Origin: Branchiostoma floridae
Taxonomy: Eukaryota > Chordata > Leptocardii > Amphioxiformes > Branchiostomatidae
Reading direction: 5' to 3'
Assembly: GCF_000003815.2 (NCBI RefSeq)
Contig: NC_049979.1
Coordinates: forward strand, 17,220,493-17,284,492
Length of the DNA: 64,000 nucleotides
This document shows positions 62,734-64,000 of this stretch, piece by piece; the stretch's first letter is position 1; each line of letters opens with the position of its first letter. The notes below the pieces were generated by a model. That model was not told the DNA's origin, searched no databases, and worked only from the letters and a program-made list of their open reading frames with translations. The position numbers were made by a program, and so were the translations under genes.

Positions 62734-64000
62734 TAGGGGTGGGTACCGGTGTGACAGCGTTCTCGCCCCCCCGTGATCTCGCCCCCCCGGGGGCGAAATC
62801 ACTAGCGATCTCGCCCCCCCGGGGCGAAATCACTAGCGATCTCGCCCTCCCCGGCTAGTGATCTCGCCCCCCTACCTCGCCCCCCTTTAGCGATTTCGCC
62901 CCCCCCCCAAAAAAACGGGCTTACATGACATTTTAGAAGTTGATTGGTATAAATCACAAAATGTAGTTTCAGAATGATATAAGTACACGAGTTTGATACA
63001 TAACTCCATTCATAGTATCAATATTAACGTAATTACATGGTAATAAGATAGTTGAACTGTTTCAGACAAGGAGGGTTTGGTCCCTTGTATTCCCATTATT
63101 GCATATACCTGAGTCTTGACATAAGATGTATTTCATTGTATTCACCTGTCCTCAAGCAACCTATATATCTCCAATATGAAGTCTCTACAATGAAGTGACC
63201 ACAAAAGAACTATGTAATGTCTGTATTAATTATGCAAATATTAGGTATTAATTAGAATAACGCACATTTTGGTATATGCACACCTCCAACATGCATGACT
63301 GTCTTTTCTAGTATTTAGGAACTGATGCATTTACCCGTGTTTCTTAAGACAGGTACTTTACCAGTGTTTGTGTAGCATTTAGCAACAGCTATATCAACTT
63401 GCGCGTAGATAGTGTTTATAATGAGAAACTATTATTCACGTGTGTTTTTGTTAGTGCTTTGGAAATGTTTCCAGCACAAGAAAGAAAACACTGTGACAAA
63501 TTGAAAACATATAGCTGACGTATTCCGTACCATAGACGGTGTTGATTTATACGTTCGCAGTAGCACTGTTTTATGCCACCTCAGCTGCAAAAATTGTCTT
63601 TTTTCATTTCAATGTCATGTTTGCACCGAACAATATAATATCGACTTTCGAGGAATGACATCTTACGGTACGGTAATAAGGTGCCATATAGGTACCAGGT
63701 AACACACCATATACGTTACTCTCCAGGTGCAGTATAGTACCAGGTAGCGCACCTGTAATATGTAGTAGCCAGCTGCTCTGGGGGGGGGGGGCGAAAACGC
63801 TAAAGGGGGGCGAAAACGCTAGGGATCTCGCCCCCCGGGGGGGCGAGATCGCCGGGGGGGCGAGATCGCTGTCACACCGGTACAAAACCGTTTTTTTCTC
63901 GTTGGACTGGTCCAGAAAAAAACGGACCTGAAAAAATTAGTTGACCTGATGTTGGACCGATTCGAAATTGAACAGATTACAGATCCAAGAAAGAAAGGAA
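62734..64000. mobile_element. Second hAT-type element, interrupted and running off the window
   Basis: It starts TAGGGGTGGGTACCGGT as in the element at 29030. After a nested insertion (62751-63875) it resumes ACCGGTACAAAACCG, followed by GGTCCAGAAAAAAACGGACC and GACCTGATGTTGGACC, which parallel 29062-29130. The right end and its TSD lie beyond base 64000. Confidence 0.85.
62751..63875. mobile_element. GC-rich DNA element (1125 bp) nested in the hAT copy, 6-bp TSD
   Basis: Ends are GTGACAGCG and CGCTGTCAC. The first 23 terminal bases match their inverse with one difference and extend into multiple GCGATCTCGCCCCCC units at both ends. The direct repeat ACCGGT flanks it at 62745-62750 and 63876-63881; removing the element and one copy restores the TAGGGGTGGGTACCGGTACA hAT terminus. 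The interior is AT-rich with no coding frame. Runs of 6-12 C (left) and G (right) dominate the subterminal 150 bases. The superfamily is not clear from the termini. Confidence 0.85.

Noticed and set aside
1-64000. CRISPR arrays, bacterial operons or integrated phage
   Set aside because: No regularly spaced direct repeats with unique spacers, and no ribosome-binding-site-led gene strings. The window is an intron-rich animal genome.

Overview
This window reads as nuclear DNA from an invertebrate chordate, most likely amphioxus (Branchiostoma). That is an inference from three things: intron-rich genes with GT-AG introns whose proteins align closely with vertebrate orthologues, frequent ACATGTA-type words, and a high load of short non-autonomous DNA transposons. 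There are no bacterial operon features. Almost all real coding sequence lies in short exons, so most simple ORFs are noise. I rebuilt the genes by joining exons on splice sites, reading phase and family alignment.

Layout. 1-1721 (+): 3' end of a coiled-coil protein gene. 1.7-9.9 kb: gene-poor DNA with an 85-bp tandem repeat at 8.8-9.06 kb. 9.9-36.1 kb (+): MOK, a MAPK-like (MAK/RCK family) protein kinase in 13 coding exons, with a 153-base assembly gap over part of exon 5 and transposons in its introns. 36.5-38.2 kb (-): DNPH1, a 2'-deoxynucleoside 5'-monophosphate N-hydrolase in four coding exons, convergent with MOK. 43.8-49.7 kb (+): a five-exon gene for a secreted protein of about 1681 residues with four LRRNT-LRR-LRRCT cassettes. 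50.4-54.0 kb (-): an organic solute transporter alpha gene (SLC51A-like, 7-TM), tail to tail with the LRR gene, its 5' end lost in or beyond an assembly gap. 59.0-62.4 kb (+): a Rdx-family selenoprotein (SELENOW/MIEN1-like) with an in-frame TGA at the selenocysteine site and a type II SECIS candidate in the 3' UTR.

Mobile DNA. Several elements can be delimited to the base by terminal inverted repeats and target-site duplications (TSDs): a 1276-bp hAT-type element (8-bp TSD), a second hAT copy interrupted by a 1125-bp GC-rich element, a 375-bp element with a 9-bp TSD (Mutator-like), a 505-bp PIF/Harbinger-type MITE inserted into a splice donor, and a 203-bp MITE just past the DNPH1 stop. The most unusual signal is a family of ultra-short (20-37 bp) palindromes beginning CAAGGA and ending TCCTTG. 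Four of five copies are flanked by perfect 7-8 bp direct repeats, as if each palindrome were a complete transposed unit.

The genes do not form one pathway. Neighbouring genes are independent and mostly convergent. No CRISPR array, rRNA or convincing tRNA was seen.
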